Shown piece by piece: positions 23,503 through 31,880 of a stretch of 64,000 bases of DNA. The translations under genes were made by a program, and so were the position numbers. The notes beneath the pieces were generated by a model, which was not told where the DNA came from, searched no databases, and saw nothing but the letters and a program-made list of their open reading frames with translations. This DNA is from Sphaerisporangium sp040685555 (GTDB lineage: Bacteria > Actinomycetota > Actinomycetes > Streptosporangiales > Streptosporangiaceae), in the NCBI RefSeq assembly GCF_040685555.1, contig NZ_JBFBIK010000011.1, positions 1 to 64,000 on the forward strand, given 5' to 3'. The first letter of the stretch is position 1, and every line of letters starts with the position of its first letter.

Positions 23503-24645
23503 TCAGAGTTCGGAGACCCAGTACGGGGCCACGTCCATCCAGCCGTTGGCGGCGGCGCCGTTGAGGCGGCCGTTGCTGCTGGTGGACAGCGTGTACCACG
23601 AGTCGACGTAGTCGGGGTCGTCGGTCCACCAGGAGGTCGGGATGGCGGAAAGGATGGCACTGACCAGTGGGGTGTAGACGCCGCCGTCCACGATCGTGAG
23701 CAGCGCGGCGGCGATGGCCTGCGCGAGCTGCTGGTAGTTGGTGTCGCCGTCGTCTTCCATCATCACGACATCGGCCAGGTTGTACTTGTACGCCGAGAAG
23801 TGCACGAGCAGTTGGTTCGGGTAATAGGTCGTGCCGTCATAGTCGAGGTAGGGCATCTGGACGATGTTCACGGTCGGTTTGCCGTCGAGCCCGAAGCCGC
23901 CGACGATGCTGTAGATCTCCGCGGCGCCCTTGATCCAGGGCTCCTCGTCGTCGTTCAGCCGGATGGCGTTGACCTTGGTCGCCCAGTACCCGCCGGCCGA
24001 GGTCGCCGCCAGTGGTTTGGCGGCCACGATGCCACGCGCGGACAGGGTGTCGCGCATCAGCTGCAGGCCCATGGTCAGCGACTTCGCCACATCAACGTCG
24101 ACCACGAGAACGGGTCGCTGAGGCGCCTTGACCGGGTCCAGAAGGACCTTCCCGCCGAGCGGGTCGTACGCGGTCACCGCGGTGGGTGCGTCGTCGGTGG
24201 GCACCGCCGCGACCAAGGGCACCTCGCCGCGCGCCAGAGCCGCGCGCATGCCGGGGTCCGCCAGCCGGACCTGAAGTACTGAGCCGCCGTTCGCGGGTAA
24301 GCCCTTGGCCGCGAGCACGGACAGGTTGGCGGCGCGCGCGGCCGGACCGAGGCTCGTGTCGCGCTCGAGCTTCAGCAGGTCCGCGGCCCCGGACGCGGTC
24401 GCTGATGCGATGCGGTCACGGACGGTCCGATCGGCCAGGGCGCTGGCGATCTGGGCGGCGAGGCGGTCGGTGATGGCGAACACCTTGCCGAAGTCCCCGG
24501 CGCGGGGTTCTGCCGGCGGGGTGGGCCCTGTGAAGGAGTCGGTGGTCGTAGAGGAGTGCGTTGTGGTCGGGGCGGCGTGGGCGGTGCCGGTTGTCAAGGC
24601 GAGTGCGGTCACTGTGGCGAGCGTGGCCATGAGGACTCGGGTCAC
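23503..24645 (-). CDS. DUF3103-family secreted protein
   Basis: This 380-residue protein has a clear signal peptide (about 1-26, RVLMATLATVTALALTTGTAHA). The mature part shows the DUF3103 pattern: DEEPWIKGAAEIYSIVGG, MPYLDYDGTTYYPNQLLVHF, ADVVMMEDDGDTNYQQLAQA, and near the end WWTDDPDYVDSWYTLSTSS. The function of DUF3103 is unknown; the family occurs in Streptomyces and Vibrio. The start is a GTG with AAGGAG at ideal spacing, and upstream codons in this very long frame have no ribosome binding site. The gene is upstream of, and in line with, the EACC1/caspase genes but 124 bp away. Confidence 0.8.
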   Translation of the reverse strand: MTRVLMATLATVTALALTTGTAHAAPTTTHSSTTTDSFTGPTPPAEPRAGDFGKVFAITDRLAAQIASALADRTVRDRIASATASGAADLLKLERDTSLGPAARAANLSVLAAKGLPANGGSVLQVRLADPGMRAALARGEVPLVAAVPTDDAPTAVTAYDPLGGKVLLDPVKAPQRPVLVVDVDVAKSLTMGLQLMRDTLSARGIVAAKPLAATSAGGYWATKVNAIRLNDDEEPWIKGAAEIYSIVGGFGLDGKPTVNIVQMPYLDYDGTTYYPNQLLVHFSAYKYNLADVVMMEDDGDTNYQQLAQAIAAALLTIVDGGVYTPLVSAILSAIPTSWWTDDPDYVDSWYTLSTSSNGRLNGAAANGWMDVAPYWVSEL

Positions 24646-24894
24646 GACCCTTCTCCTTACTTTCCCGGGGGCTCCGGCCAGCGGGATTTCCTGGCCGTGG
24701 AGGGGGCGGCGAGATAGTTGGAGAGTGACAATTCTTGACAGATTGAGAAAGGTGGATTCTTGCCTACGTGTCAAGCGGGACTTGGCGGATCTTGCGCCGA
24801 ATCCCTGGTGGCTGGGGTGACAGTCACTCGGTGGTGTAGTGCCGGGGCACGATGGAGTCGAGCGAGTCCGGTGGTGGCGCACCGGAACAGCAGT

Positions 24895-25011
24895 TGGGCG
24901 CCGGTTCCTGACGCGTAACCCCCCTCGGAGCTCCGGCTCTGTGATCAACCATGCGTACAGGTCCCGTACATCCTGGGAGGCGCCGACATCCAACACCGCG
25001 ATGCTGTCCAT
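24895..25011 (-). pseudogene. Truncated EACC1-like gene start
   Basis: Behind a GAGG at good spacing, an ATG at 25011 opens MDSIAVLDVGASQDVRDLYA followed by WLITEPELRGGLRVRNRRP, the typical beginning of the other main EACC1 subfamily. After about 39 codons similarity ends and the frame runs into low-complexity sequence; the hydrophobic helix and C-terminal half are missing. It is probably the remnant of a second effector-associated cassette upstream of the intact one. Confidence 0.55.
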
Positions 25012-25061
25012 CGTCATCCTCGGGCTCGTTGTCTGCGCGTTCGACGCCATAGAGCGGTGGG

Positions 25062-25466
25062 CTAGGGGAGGTTTCCGCGCCAGTAGGTGCCGCAGACCTG
25101 GAGTTTGGCGGTTCGCTTGAGGACCTGGCGTACCTGGCCCATCCAGATCTCGGTTCCCCAGTACTGGTGGAGGACGGCGGTGACGGTGCTGCCCTTGCCG
25201 TTCCAGATCCGGACCGGGATGACGTGGCGGCCACGGTACGAGCCGTCGTACCAGATGTCCGCCACAGGCTGACGGTTCTGTGTGCGCTTCTTCACCTGAA
25301 GCGTGTGCCGGCCGTCGCTGCTGGAGAGGGTGATCGGGCTGAGGCCGGGGATGTAGGTCGACTGGCGGCAGGCGGACCCCTCGGCCGGGAGCGTTCCAAA
25401 GAGAGGCAGCACGATGATCGCGCCCAAGGTGAGAACTGTGATCGAGGTTGCTAGTCGATGACGCAT
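25062..25466 (-). CDS. Small secreted protein, unknown function
   Basis: This 134-residue protein has a signal peptide (MRHRLATSITVLTLGAIIVL, cleavage near residues 25-32) and a beta-rich mature part with two Cys, one near the N-terminus (GSACRQSTY) and one near the end (LQVCGTYW), which could pair. The middle reads DGRHTLQVKKRTQNRQPVAD and IWYDGSYRGRHVIPVRIW. I do not recognise the family. The ATG at 25466 follows GAGGAG at good spacing. It is on the same strand as the EACC1 remnant and DUF3103 gene. Confidence 0.65.
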   Translation of the reverse strand: MRHRLATSITVLTLGAIIVLPLFGTLPAEGSACRQSTYIPGLSPITLSSSDGRHTLQVKKRTQNRQPVADIWYDGSYRGRHVIPVRIWNGKGSTVTAVLHQYWGTEIWMGQVRQVLKRTAKLQVCGTYWRGNLP

Positions 25467-25572
25467 CGCGGTTCTCCTCGCGTCCACTCGGAATGTCGAT
25501 CGTGGTGAGTGCAGCGTAGAGCGGTGGGTTCGCGCGGATATCAGCATTCGATGGGTTTCGACACCCCGTCAT

Positions 25573-25644
25573 TACGTCGGCCTGCACGATCGAGGCCGCT
25601 CCACGTGCGAGGTAGTCGCGGAACTGGCCGAGGGAGTACATCAC
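25573..25644 (-). pseudogene. Possible enolase-superfamily fragment
   Basis: The frame MYSLGQFRDYLARGAASIVQADVM resembles the strand-helix unit before the last metal-binding region of mandelate-racemase-like enzymes. It is only 24 residues with no continuing homology, so this could be chance. Confidence 0.25.
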
Positions 25645-25705
25645 CTACACAGTCATCCTCAAGCGCGTCGAGCCCTTGCGCCAGGAAAGCTGAGCACCGC
25701 GGCTT

Positions 25706-25749
25706 GAAGAGGCCCCTGCGCCGGTGGAAGTCCGGGCAGGGGCCTCTTC
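25706..25749 (-). terminator. Terminator downstream of lysozyme gene
   Basis: GAAGAGGCCCCTGC pairs perfectly with GCAGGGGCCTCTTC around a 16-nt loop, 20 bp after the GH25 stop. It could act in both directions. Confidence 0.8.
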
Positions 25750-25768
25750 GATGGGTTATGTCGCCGCG

Positions 25769-26665
25769 TCAGCCGTTGGCGAGGGCCTGGACGCGGGAGA
25801 AGTCGCCGTTGAAGTAGTCCTGGTCGCCGGGGAAGGTGCCGCTGTCGGCGTACTGCCAGATGGTCTGGTAGCCCCAGTTGTACGGCATCGGCCCAGGTGA
25901 GCCGTTGTAGTTGGCGATCATCAAGGGGTTGGTGGAGGCGTAGCCGCGGAGGTTGCCGGTGCACTGGCTCCACCAGCTTGTCGCCGTGTAGATGACCGGC
26001 CAGCGGCTGGTCCTGGCGTGGTACTGGTTGCTGAACGAGGTGATCCAGTTGACCATGGCGGAGGCCGACAGCCCGTAGCAGGCCGCGCCGTACGGGTTCC
26101 ACTCCATGTCCAGCAGGCCGGGGAGCGTCTTGCCGTCACGGGACCAGCCGCCGCCGTGGTTGACGAAGTAGTCGGCCTGGGCCGCGCCGGAGGAGGTGTT
26201 CGGCGTGGCGAAGTGGTAGGCGCCGCGGATGAGACCCGCGTTGTACGAGCCCGTGTACTGCTGGCTGAAGTAGGGGTTGGTGTAGTTGGTGGACTCCGTC
26301 GCCTTGACGTAGGCGAACCTGGCGCCGTTCGCGGCGACGGATGCCCAGTTGACGTTGCCCTGCCAGCTGCTGACGTCAAGGCCGCGAGTCTGGGCGACAA
26401 GTGGGGTGATGGTCACGTTGCCGGTGGCGGGTTCGTGCTTGGCCACCTGTGAACCCATCCAGTCCCTTTCGGGGTGGGTGACGGGGCTGGTGGGGTTGGC
26501 TGCGCCAGAGACGGGGTCGGTGGGGGCCGCAGGGGCGGGGTCGGCCGAGGCTGCGGATGCGGGGAAGGCGCCCAGGGTGACCGTGACGCAGGTCAGGGCG
26601 GCGATGGCGAGTGCTTTGAAGCGCGAGGTGGGGGCGGTCAGGGAAAGTCGGTTGCTGCTTGCCAC
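25769..26665 (-). CDS. Secreted GH25 lysozyme (muramidase)
   Basis: This 298-residue protein has a signal peptide (about 1-38, core KALAIAALTCVTVTLGAFPA) and a short Pro/Ala-rich spacer. The GH25 domain (about 92-298) starts TRGLDVSSWQGNVNWASVAA, where the Asp is the first catalytic acid. It continues with FAYVKATESTNYTNPYF, LIRGAYHFATPN, the catalytic LLDMEWNP and WPVIYTATSWW, ending DYFNGDF. GH25 enzymes cleave the MurNAc-GlcNAc bond of peptidoglycan outside the cell. The GTG start follows CGGAGGA. It could serve wall remodelling, lysis of competitors or autolysis. Confidence 0.92.
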   Translation of the reverse strand: MASSNRLSLTAPTSRFKALAIAALTCVTVTLGAFPASAASADPAPAAPTDPVSGAANPTSPVTHPERDWMGSQVAKHEPATGNVTITPLVAQTRGLDVSSWQGNVNWASVAANGARFAYVKATESTNYTNPYFSQQYTGSYNAGLIRGAYHFATPNTSSGAAQADYFVNHGGGWSRDGKTLPGLLDMEWNPYGAACYGLSASAMVNWITSFSNQYHARTSRWPVIYTATSWWSQCTGNLRGYASTNPLMIANYNGSPGPMPYNWGYQTIWQYADSGTFPGDQDYFNGDFSRVQALANG

Positions 26666-26979
26666 GTGGTCCTCCGAGTTGGGGGGAATGCTCGAGTACC
26701 AGTCGCGAGACCGCGGCGGACGTGCGTGGGTCTGGCCTGCGTGAGCTGCGGTGACGCATGGTCCCGCAGGAGTCGCGTTGCCGGCCAGCCCCGCGGGAGC
26801 CGCGGTGCCGGATAGCGCGAAAAGGCTCCTTTCCGTCTAAATAGGACTACTTCCGCAAGTAACTAACCTTCCGTCGATAGAACCTAAAAGGTGTAAAGTT
26901 TCCTAACTATGGCTGTCCGGTTGGTCACATCTCTCACACGGCGCTGGTCATCGAGTGCTCACGGGTCGACCACGAGCAC
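26666..26979. other. Intergenic region upstream of lysozyme gene
   Basis: The 3' part (26835-26925) is AT-rich for this genome and could hold the lysozyme promoter on the minus strand. No gene or clear palindrome was identified. The PhoX-like remnant begins at its right edge. Confidence 0.4.
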
Positions 26980-27189
26980 GACGGCCAGGTGTGGCTCTAC
27001 GACCCCAAGTCGGAGACGGTCACCCTCAAGACGATCTTCGGTGTGAACCCGGACCCCTCCAAGGACACCGACTACGACGGGCCCGACAACATCACCGTTT
27101 TCCCCTACGGCGGGCCCCCCGGGTACGTCTTCGCCATCACCGGCCCGTGGCGCCGCCCGAGCGACGGCGGCAAGCCCCACCACGGCTGA
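26980..27189 (+). pseudogene. PhoX-type phosphatase internal fragment
   Basis: The frame reads DGQVWLYDPKSETVTLKTIF, then GVNPDPSKDTDYDGPDNITV and FPYGG, a well-conserved internal block of DUF839/PhoX alkaline phosphatases. It has no proper start, lacks the N-terminal two thirds, and after the Gly-Gly the family pattern is lost before a stop at 27189. A full PhoX is about 450-700 residues. It is a gene fragment. Confidence 0.65.
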
Positions 27190-27229
27190 ACAAGCCCGGC
27201 CACCACGGCTGACAGTCACGTACGACCGC

Positions 27230-27260
27230 AAGGCGCCGCTCCCGCTGGGAGCGGCGCCTT
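27230..27260. terminator. Strong hairpin terminator
   Basis: AAGGCGCCGCTCCC and GGGAGCGGCGCCTT form a perfect 14-bp stem with a 3-nt loop. It lies after the PhoX remnant and insulates the operon starting at 27354. Confidence 0.75.
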
Positions 27261-27301
27261 GTCGGTGTTGCTCCCTCAAAGCGGACATACCCCCCTGAAG
27301 G

Positions 27302-27314
27302 TTGCCTAGGGCAA
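27302..27314. promoter_or_regulatory. MarR-type operator, copy 1
   Basis: TTGCCTAGGGCAA is a near-perfect palindrome with the same arms as the copy at 27325. The pair spans the likely promoter; TATATAT lies between them. Confidence 0.7.
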
Positions 27315-27324
27315 TGATATATAT

Positions 27325-27337
27325 TTGCCTAAGGCAA
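27325..27337. promoter_or_regulatory. MarR-type operator, copy 2
   Basis: TTGCCTAAGGCAA is a perfect palindrome about its central base, 17 bp before the MarR ATG and centred 23 bp (two helical turns) from copy 1. It is most likely bound by the adjacent MarR protein. Confidence 0.75.
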
Positions 27338-27353
27338 CTAGATGGAGGCGGTC

Positions 27354-27896
27354 ATGGCATCGGAGAAGAGCTGCGGTGAGCTGCTTGTCCGGCTGAGTGA
27401 CATGGGCTCGGTGATCAAGGCGGTCAAGCGGGATCTGCCGTTCACCGGCTCCCGTGCCGGTCTCACCCTGCTCGTGGCGCTCAGCCGATGTGGCGAGGTC
27501 CGTATGGGCGAGCTGGCCGAGATGTTCGAGGTCGATCAGTCAGTGATCAGCCGGCACGTGGCCGACCTCCAGGAACGCGGCTGGGTCGAGCGCATCCCCA
27601 ACCCGCGTGACGGCCGCTCCTGGTACGTGCGACTCGCCCCGGAGGGCGAGCACGTCACCGGAGAGCTGCTCGACCACGTTCGCCACCTCCTCGCCGACAC
27701 CCTCGACGACTGGACCGACGAGGAGATCACCGAGCTTGCCGGCCTTCTCGGCCGGTTCCGTACGAGCTTCGACGCACGCCGGGCCCGCGCCGCGCACCTT
27801 CCCCGCGCCGATCAGGCGGTGACCCGCACGGCTCCGGCAGTGAATCAGGCAGTGAATCGCACGGCTGAGTCCGTGAAGACAGTGAAAGGACTTTGA
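27354..27896 (+). CDS. MarR-family regulator of efflux operon
   Basis: This 180-residue protein has a MarR winged helix at about residues 20-125: LTLLVALSRCGEVRMGELAE, then MFEVDQSVISRHVADLQERG as recognition helix, then WVERIPNPRDGRSWYVRLAP as the wing. The C-terminal 30 residues are a low-complexity tail with repeated AVNRTA-like units. The ATG at 27354 follows GGAGG; one four codons earlier is possible. Its stop overlaps the next gene's ATG by one base, so it is translationally coupled to the efflux pump. The two TTGCCTNRGGCAA palindromes upstream argue for autoregulation. Confidence 0.9.
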   Translation: MASEKSCGELLVRLSDMGSVIKAVKRDLPFTGSRAGLTLLVALSRCGEVRMGELAEMFEVDQSVISRHVADLQERGWVERIPNPRDGRSWYVRLAPEGEHVTGELLDHVRHLLADTLDDWTDEEITELAGLLGRFRTSFDARRARAAHLPRADQAVTRTAPAVNQAVNRTAESVKTVKGL

Positions 27897-30421
27897 TGGC
27901 AACCGCAGTACCGGCCGGGGTGCAGGAGGCCGCACCCGAATCGGCCGCGCCGATGTCGCACCGTGAGATTCTGGAAGCGCTATCGGGACTGCTGCTCGGC
28001 ATGTTCGTGGCGATCCTGTCGTCGACCGTCGTGTCGAACGCCCTGCCCACGATCATCGCCGACCTGCACGCGGATGAGAACACCTACACCTGGGTGATCA
28101 CATCGACGCTGCTGGCCACCACGATCTCCACGCCCATCTGGGGCAAGCTCGCCGACCTGATGAGCAAGAAGCTCCTGGTGCAGCTCGGCCTGATCATCTT
28201 CGTCATCGGCTCGGCCATCGCGGGCGTTTCGCAGAACCCCAGCATGCTCATCGGGGCCCGCGTGATCCAGGGCCTTGGAGCCGGCGGCCTGACCGCTCTG
28301 GCCCAGGTCATCATGGCGGCGATCATCTCGCCCCGCGAGCGCGGCCGTTACTCCGGCTACCTCGGCGCCGTCTTCGCCCTCGCGACCATCGGCGGCCCGC
28401 TCATCGGCGGCCTCATCGTGGACACCTCCTGGCTCGGCTGGCGGTGGTGCTTCTACGTCGGCGTGCCGTTCGCCGTCATCGCCCTGGTGGTCCTGCAGAA
28501 GACGCTCCACGTCCCCGTGTACAAGCGCAAGGTCAACATCGACTGGGCCGGCGCGGTGCTCATCACCGCCGCGGTCTCCCTGCTGCTGGTGTGGGTCTCG
28601 TTCGCGGGCCACAAGTACGACTGGCTGTCGTGGCAGACCGCCGCCATGGTCGGCGGCGCGCTGGTGCTGGCGCTGATCTTCCTGTTCGTGGAGTCGAGGG
28701 CGAGCGAGCCGATCGTCCCGCTGCACCTGTTCCGCAACAGCGCGATCAGCCTCGCGGTGGTCGCCAGCATGCTGGTCGGTGTCGCGATGTTCGGCGCGAC
28801 GACGTTCCTGAGCCAGTACTTCCAGCTCGCCCGTGGCGAGACGCCCACCATGGCGGGTGTCATGACCCTGCCGATGATCCTCGGCCTGGCGCTCTCCTCG
28901 ACCGTCGCCGGTCAGATCATCACGCGCACGGGACGCTGGAAGATCTTCCTCGTCATCGGCGGCGTGCTCCTCACCGCCGGATTCGGGCTCATGGGCTCGA
29001 TGCGGTTCGACACCGCCTACTGGCTCCTGGCGGTCTACATGTTCGCCATGGGCGTCGGAGTGGGCCTGACCATGCAGAACCTCGTCCTGTCCGTCCAGAA
29101 CCAGGTCAGGCCGCAGGAGCTCGGAGCTGCCAGCTCGTTGGTCGCGTTCTTCCGCACGCTCGGCGGTGCGGTCGGCGTCGGCGCGCTCGGCGCGGTGCTG
29201 GGCCACCGGGTCATCCAGTACCTGGAGGAGGGCCTGGCCAAGATCGGCGTCCACAGCAACCTGAGCAACGGCTCGATTCCCCGCCTGTCGGACCTGCCCG
29301 GCCCCGTTCGCACGGTGGTCACGGGCGCGTACGGCCACGGTGTCGGCGACGTGTTCCTTTACGCGGCGCCGAGCGCGCTGCTGGCTCTGATCGCCATCCT
29401 CTTCATCAAGGAGATCCCTCTTCGTACTGCCAGCGCCGAGCAGATGCGTACAGGCGCGGACGAGTACGAGCCGGCGCACAACGGCAACGGCAACGGCCCC
29501 GGCCGCCATGCCCAGCAGCGGGACGCCCAGGAGCTGGTGTCCGTGGGTGCCGAGGCCCCGGCCGCGTTCAACGGGTTCGCCGCCGCCCGGGCTTCCACGC
29601 AGCCCTTCGGTGAGGCGCCGGTCCAGCAGACGGTGTACGCCTCGGCGGGCGCTTCCGAGCCCGAGGGCGGCAGCGGGATCCGCGGGGTGATCCGGCGCTC
29701 AGACGGCACACCGGTGTCCCAGGCCACCCTCACCCTGATCGACGTGCGCGGCCACCAGCTCGGCCGCGCGGTCACGCAGGCGGACGGCGGGTACAGCCTG
29801 TGGACGCCGAGCAGCGGCACGTACGTCCTGATCGCCTCCGCCAGCGAGCACGACCCGCAGGTGGCGACCCTCGCGGTCGGCGACCAGCCGCTGGACTTCG
29901 ACCTCGTGCTCGCCGGTTCAGGCAGGCTGGTCGGCACCGTGAGCGACCCGGAAGGCAAGCCGATCGTCCAGGCGATGGTCATCGTGACGGACGTGCGCGG
30001 CGAGGTCGTGACCACGGGCGTGACCGCCGCGGACGGCGTCTTCGGATTCGCGGGCGTCGTCGCCGGCAGCTACACCCTGGCCGTCAGCGCGGTGGGACAC
30101 CGTCCGGCCGCGGTGCCGGTCGAGGTCGGGACCGGCCAGACCCGGCAGGACGTCGAGCTGCTGCCCGGCGTCCGTGTCAGGGGCACGGTCCGCGTCAAGG
30201 ACGGCGGCCCGCTGGCCGACGCCCGCGTCACACTGCTCGACGGGGCGGGCAACGTCGTCGGCTCCGCCACCACGGGCGAGGACGGCGAGTACGCCTTCGC
30301 CGACCTGACGGGCGGCCAGTACACCGTCATCGCCACCGGGTACCCGCCCGTGGCGAGCGCGCTCAACCTGGCAGGCCAGGGCGAGGACGCGTACGACCTG
30401 TGGCTGGGGCACCCCGAATGA
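27896..30421 (+). CDS. DHA2-type MFS drug exporter with Ig-like C-terminal modules
   Basis: This 841-residue protein has an EmrB/QacA-like transporter at residues 20-520 with about 14 helices. It contains the family motif LADLMSKKLLVQLGLIIF (motif A-like) after helix 2 and GARVIQGLGAGGL, plus ATIGGPLIGGLIVD (motif C). A polar linker of about 80 residues leads to three consecutive carboxypeptidase-regulatory/SpaA-like beta-sandwich repeats (about 600-680, 685-760 and 765-835), each with the pattern GxVxxxxGxPVxxAxVTLxD. Usual DHA2 pumps end near residue 520. Topology would place the repeats in the cytoplasm. It is coupled to the MarR gene before it and to the Ig/YceI gene after it. Confidence 0.9.
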   Translation: MATAVPAGVQEAAPESAAPMSHREILEALSGLLLGMFVAILSSTVVSNALPTIIADLHADENTYTWVITSTLLATTISTPIWGKLADLMSKKLLVQLGLIIFVIGSAIAGVSQNPSMLIGARVIQGLGAGGLTALAQVIMAAIISPRERGRYSGYLGAVFALATIGGPLIGGLIVDTSWLGWRWCFYVGVPFAVIALVVLQKTLHVPVYKRKVNIDWAGAVLITAAVSLLLVWVSFAGHKYDWLSWQTAAMVGGALVLALIFLFVESRASEPIVPLHLFRNSAISLAVVASMLVGVAMFGATTFLSQYFQLARGETPTMAGVMTLPMILGLALSSTVAGQIITRTGRWKIFLVIGGVLLTAGFGLMGSMRFDTAYWLLAVYMFAMGVGVGLTMQNLVLSVQNQVRPQELGAASSLVAFFRTLGGAVGVGALGAVLGHRVIQYLEEGLAKIGVHSNLSNGSIPRLSDLPGPVRTVVTGAYGHGVGDVFLYAAPSALLALIAILFIKEIPLRTASAEQMRTGADEYEPAHNGNGNGPGRHAQQRDAQELVSVGAEAPAAFNGFAAARASTQPFGEAPVQQTVYASAGASEPEGGSGIRGVIRRSDGTPVSQATLTLIDVRGHQLGRAVTQADGGYSLWTPSSGTYVLIASASEHDPQVATLAVGDQPLDFDLVLAGSGRLVGTVSDPEGKPIVQAMVIVTDVRGEVVTTGVTAADGVFGFAGVVAGSYTLAVSAVGHRPAAVPVEVGTGQTRQDVELLPGVRVRGTVRVKDGGPLADARVTLLDGAGNVVGSATTGEDGEYAFADLTGGQYTVIATGYPPVASALNLAGQGEDAYDLWLGHPE

Positions 30422-31257
30422 GCAGCACGCTCGCGGGAAGGTACGGCCTGCACGCCGTCGTGCGCACGAAGGACGGCTGGGCGGTGCCGCACGCCGTGGT
30501 CACGGTGACCGACATGTCCGGCCACCAGGTCGTACGCGCCGACGCGGACGCCGACGGCACGGTGCTGACCGAGCCGCTGAACCCCGGCATCTACACCGTC
30601 GTGGTGACCGCGGTGGGGTACGCCCCCATCGCGTCCACGGCGATCGTGACGGCGTCCGGCAGCGCCGAGCTGGGCGTGCTGGTCCTCGCACGTCAGGGCG
30701 GCGTCGAGCTGCCGCCGCCCGGCGTGTGGACCATCGACCCCGCCCACTCGAAGGTCGCCGCCACAGCGCAGCACCTGGGGTTGTCCAGCGTTCAGGGACG
30801 GTTCTCGGAGTTCACCGGGCGGATCGACATCGGCGCGACCGCCGAGGCGTCCGCCGTGGTCGCCGAGATCGACGCGACGTCGATCGACACCGGCAACAAG
30901 ACGCGCGACGACCATCTGCGCTCGGCGGACTTCCTCGACGTGGGGCCGCACCCGGTGATCTCCTACCGGAGCACCGGGCTGTCGCCCGCGGGCCCGGACA
31001 GGTGGACGGTGCACGGCGTCCTGATGCTGAGCGGGATCACCCGCGCGGTCGATCTGGACCTGGCCTACCTCGGTACGAGCCCCGACCCGTGGGGCGGCCT
31101 GCGCGCGGCGTTCCGGGCGGTCACGGAGCTTCGCCGCGAGGACTTCGCCATGAACTACAACCAGGTGGTTCAGGCGGGGATCTCGCTCATCGGCGCCACC
31201 CTGAAGGTGGAGCTGGACATCCAGGCCGTGCAGGGGGAACCCTCGGCTCAGGCCTGA
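30418..31257 (+). CDS. Ig-like/YceI two-domain protein
   Basis: This 279-residue protein begins with one carboxypeptidase-regulatory-like sandwich (residues 1-95: AVVRTKDGWAVPHAVVTVTD, LNPGIYTVVVTAVGYAPIAS), the same module as in the preceding transporter. Residues 100-275 are a YceI lipocalin-like barrel: GVWTIDPAHSKVAATAQHLG, VQGRFSEFTGRIDIG, FLDVGPHPVISYRSTG and the end FAMNYNQVVQAGISLIGATL. YceI proteins bind isoprenoid-type lipids and are usually periplasmic, but no signal peptide is visible here. Start and stop overlap as ATGA with the transporter gene, so a joint function with the pump is likely, perhaps presenting a hydrophobic substrate. Confidence 0.88.
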   Translation: MSSTLAGRYGLHAVVRTKDGWAVPHAVVTVTDMSGHQVVRADADADGTVLTEPLNPGIYTVVVTAVGYAPIASTAIVTASGSAELGVLVLARQGGVELPPPGVWTIDPAHSKVAATAQHLGLSSVQGRFSEFTGRIDIGATAEASAVVAEIDATSIDTGNKTRDDHLRSADFLDVGPHPVISYRSTGLSPAGPDRWTVHGVLMLSGITRAVDLDLAYLGTSPDPWGGLRAAFRAVTELRREDFAMNYNQVVQAGISLIGATLKVELDIQAVQGEPSAQA

Positions 31258-31335
31258 TCGTTGAGGCTACGCCGAGGGGCGGGAGCCCTGATCATCGGAC
31301 GAACCCCGACACTGAAGGGAGGAGGAGGCGGCACG

Positions 31336-31851
31336 ATGCCCGAGACACGAGCGGCGGCATCCGTCCAGGAGGCGGTGCCCGTCGAGGAGTACGAAGCGTA
31401 CTGCGCGGTCGAGCACCAGCTCGGCGTCCTCTTCCGGCGTTCCCGCGCGCTGTCCGCCGAGGTGGGGCGCGAGGTGCACCCCGAGCTGGAGCCGGGGGCG
31501 TACGGGCTTCTGGTGCGCATCGGGGACGTCGCTCCCGCGCGCTCCAGCGACCTGGCCGCCTACTTCGGCGTGGGCAAGGCGACGATCAGCCGCCAGCTCA
31601 AGGTGCTGGAGGAGCTGGGGCTCATCGGGCGCCAGCCCGACCCGCTGGACGGCCGCGCCCACCTGCTCGACCTCACAGCTGAGGGGCGCCTGCGGCTCGA
31701 CCGCGCGCGTTCGGCGCGGCAGCAGCGCTTCTACGCCCTGCTCGGCACCTGGCCGCAAGATGACGTGCGGCTGCTGGGCCAGATGCTCGCCCGGTTCAAC
31801 GCCCTGGCCGGCACCCTGGACGAGCGTCGGCCGGACGTGGTCCCTGGCTGA
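31336..31851 (+). CDS. Second MarR-family regulator of the operon
   Basis: This 171-residue protein is a MarR winged-helix regulator: AVEHQLGVLFRRSRALSAEV as dimer helix, ARSSDLAAYFGVGKATISRQ with LKVLEELGLI as the DNA-binding unit, and GRQPDPLDGRAHLLDLTAEG as the wing. The ATG at 31336 has an extended GGAGGAGGAGG upstream, one of the strongest ribosome binding sites in the window. It follows the YceI gene by 78 bp on the same strand and may belong to that operon. It is convergent with the dioxygenase gene. Confidence 0.88.
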   Translation: MPETRAAASVQEAVPVEEYEAYCAVEHQLGVLFRRSRALSAEVGREVHPELEPGAYGLLVRIGDVAPARSSDLAAYFGVGKATISRQLKVLEELGLIGRQPDPLDGRAHLLDLTAEGRLRLDRARSARQQRFYALLGTWPQDDVRLLGQMLARFNALAGTLDERRPDVVPG

Positions 31852-31880
31852 CCCCCGGCCTCATCAGGCGGCGTGGCTCG

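Larger units (their letters stand above)
25467..25768. other. Intergenic stretch with terminator and a possible remnant
   Basis: The region contains a strong hairpin at 25706-25749 and a short minus-strand frame (25573-25644) resembling part of an enolase-superfamily protein. Nothing else was recognised. Confidence 0.5.

Noticed and set aside
27980..29509. 509-codon minus-strand frame
   Set aside because: Antisense shadow of the MFS transporter with His/Asp/Arg-rich nonsense translation.
29800..30417. N-terminal extension of the Ig/YceI frame
   Set aside because: This part is out of frame inside the MFS gene and Arg-rich; the real start is the ATG at 30418 overlapping the pump's stop.
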